Source: Bacteroidales bacterium (GTDB taxonomy: Bacteria; Bacteroidota; Bacteroidia; Bacteroidales; Dysgonomonadaceae). From it: a DNA stretch of 7,116 nucleotides. This document shows positions 6,446-7,116 of this stretch, in pieces. The DNA lies in assembly GCA_012518155.1 (NCBI GenBank), contig JAAYTC010000325.1:1-7116 (forward strand), written 5' to 3'. Under the pieces are notes generated by a model. The model did not search any database, was not told where the DNA came from, and saw only the letters and a program-made list of their open reading frames with translations. How positions within the stretch are numbered: the first letter of the stretch is position 1; each line of letters begins with the position of its first letter. The position numbers were made by a program, and so were the translations under genes.

Positions 6446-7116
6446 TTATTGCTGACTTTTTGCTGTAAAGAATGCCCCACCGCTTCGCAACTTGATTATT
6501 CCGCGCCGTGTCCATACGACCAGCATCGCGAGCACCAGTCGTGTTCCGAGGATCCACCAAAGGGAGACTCCGAGGGCGACGAACAGCAGGTTATCCTCCA
6601 GCACGGAGTGCGATACGGCAAGGTGATGATTCAGCAAATCAGCCTCGGTACGCGTCACCTTGCCCTCTTTCATCTGGTCTATCATCAGTGCTCCACCATA
6701 GGCCAATCCCACGATACAGCCAATGAGCCAGAGGAAGCTGGTGCTTGGTGGCAGGCCAAACACTTTGAGCAGAGGCTTCACACCGTTGCTTAGTCTTGGG
6801 ATAATATGATACACCTCGAGTAAGCGGTATAAAAGGTTCAGTGAAAAGACGATCGCGGTGATCAACAACGAGATGCTTATGGAGCTTCTTAGCCAAGCCA
6901 TCAGCACATCGGGGATGGAGTTCATGGCCACTATCCCCGTTTGGGTAAAGATAGGCATGCCCATCTCTTGAGGCAATATCAAGTTCAATACCACTCCCGT
7001 CGCGATGCTTGCTCCAATTCGCAGCAGGGTCATTCCCCAAAAAGTGGTGCCTGTTCGGGCCTGTACCGCGCTCTCCACGGGCAGGTTATGCGCTATTTGG
7101 CACATAAGAGCCAAGA
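6446..7116 (-). CDS. Nucleoside-recognition (Gate) domain integral membrane protein, 5'-truncated by the window edge
   Basis: The last 222 residues of a polytopic inner-membrane protein are visible. The frame is open to the window edge: the codon at 7112-7114 is TTG (Leu) and no stop precedes it, so the true start lies outside. Hydrophobic segments fall at about 26-48, 79-97, 125-146 and 175-201 of the visible part. The stretch FLWLIGCIVGLAYGGALMIDQ followed by HHLAVSHSVLEDNLLF (about 163-178) is typical of the Gate / nucleoside-recognition family (pfam07670), which also includes the SpmA/SpmB spore-maturation proteins and the gates of NupC and FeoB. The substrate is unknown for such stand-alone proteins, and a nucleoside transport role would be a guess from the domain name. 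The gene lies 269 bp upstream of metH on the same strand. It ends with a short polar tail (AKSQQ). Confidence 0.82.
   Translation of the reverse strand, partial: LALMCQIAHNLPVESAVQARTGTTFWGMTLLRIGASIATGVVLNLILPQEMGMPIFTQTGIVAMNSIPDVLMAWLRSSISISLLITAIVFSLNLLYRLLEVYHIIPRLSNGVKPLLKVFGLPPSTSFLWLIGCIVGLAYGGALMIDQMKEGKVTRTEADLLNHHLAVSHSVLEDNLLFVALGVSLWWILGTRLVLAMLVVWTRRGIIKLRSGGAFFTAKSQQ

Noticed and set aside
6639..7040. A 133-codon minus-strand frame overlapping the nucleoside-recognition gene
   Set aside because: It is out of frame with the clear Gate-domain membrane protein on the same strand, and shows no hydrophobic pattern or known motif.

Overview
The window looks like ordinary housekeeping chromosome from a member of the Bacteroidota, probably order Bacteroidales. 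The evidence is the protein types, the absence of clear Shine-Dalgarno sequences before the starts, and a good match to the Bacteroidota promoter (TTG ... TAnnTTTG) in front of the threonine aldolase gene. By eye the coding DNA is fairly GC-rich and the intergenic DNA clearly AT-rich. I cannot name a genus.

Layout. A 5'-truncated mazG (NTP pyrophosphohydrolase) runs on the + strand to 697. It meets, tail to tail and only 16 bp away, a minus-strand gene for a UPF0316 membrane protein (714-1277). Upstream of that on the minus strand are a low-specificity L-threonine aldolase (best start 2413, stop at 1382) and a full-length cobalamin-dependent methionine synthase, metH (6176-2493). A 269-bp AT-rich gap (6177-6445) follows, and then the 3' part of a nucleoside-recognition (Gate) domain membrane protein that enters from the right edge. 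The four minus-strand genes are co-oriented, but a terminator-like hairpin and a promoter between metH and the aldolase gene suggest separate transcription units.

Functional links. MetH and threonine aldolase both bear on one-carbon and amino-acid metabolism. MetH uses methyl-tetrahydrofolate, and the aldolase releases glycine, a one-carbon donor through the glycine cleavage system. MazG is a nucleotide-pool cleaner. No defence, phage or secretion system is visible.

The most interesting structure is in the 269-bp gap before metH. A 210-bp, nearly end-to-end imperfect palindrome (6198-6407) is bounded on both sides by an exact 9-bp direct repeat, TTATTTATT. This is the signature of a MITE-like or fold-back insertion. 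Removing the element and one repeat copy would bring a promoter-like TATTTTTG box to 28 nt from the metH start, so the element may have inserted into the metH 5' leader. I see no cobalamin or SAM riboswitch there.
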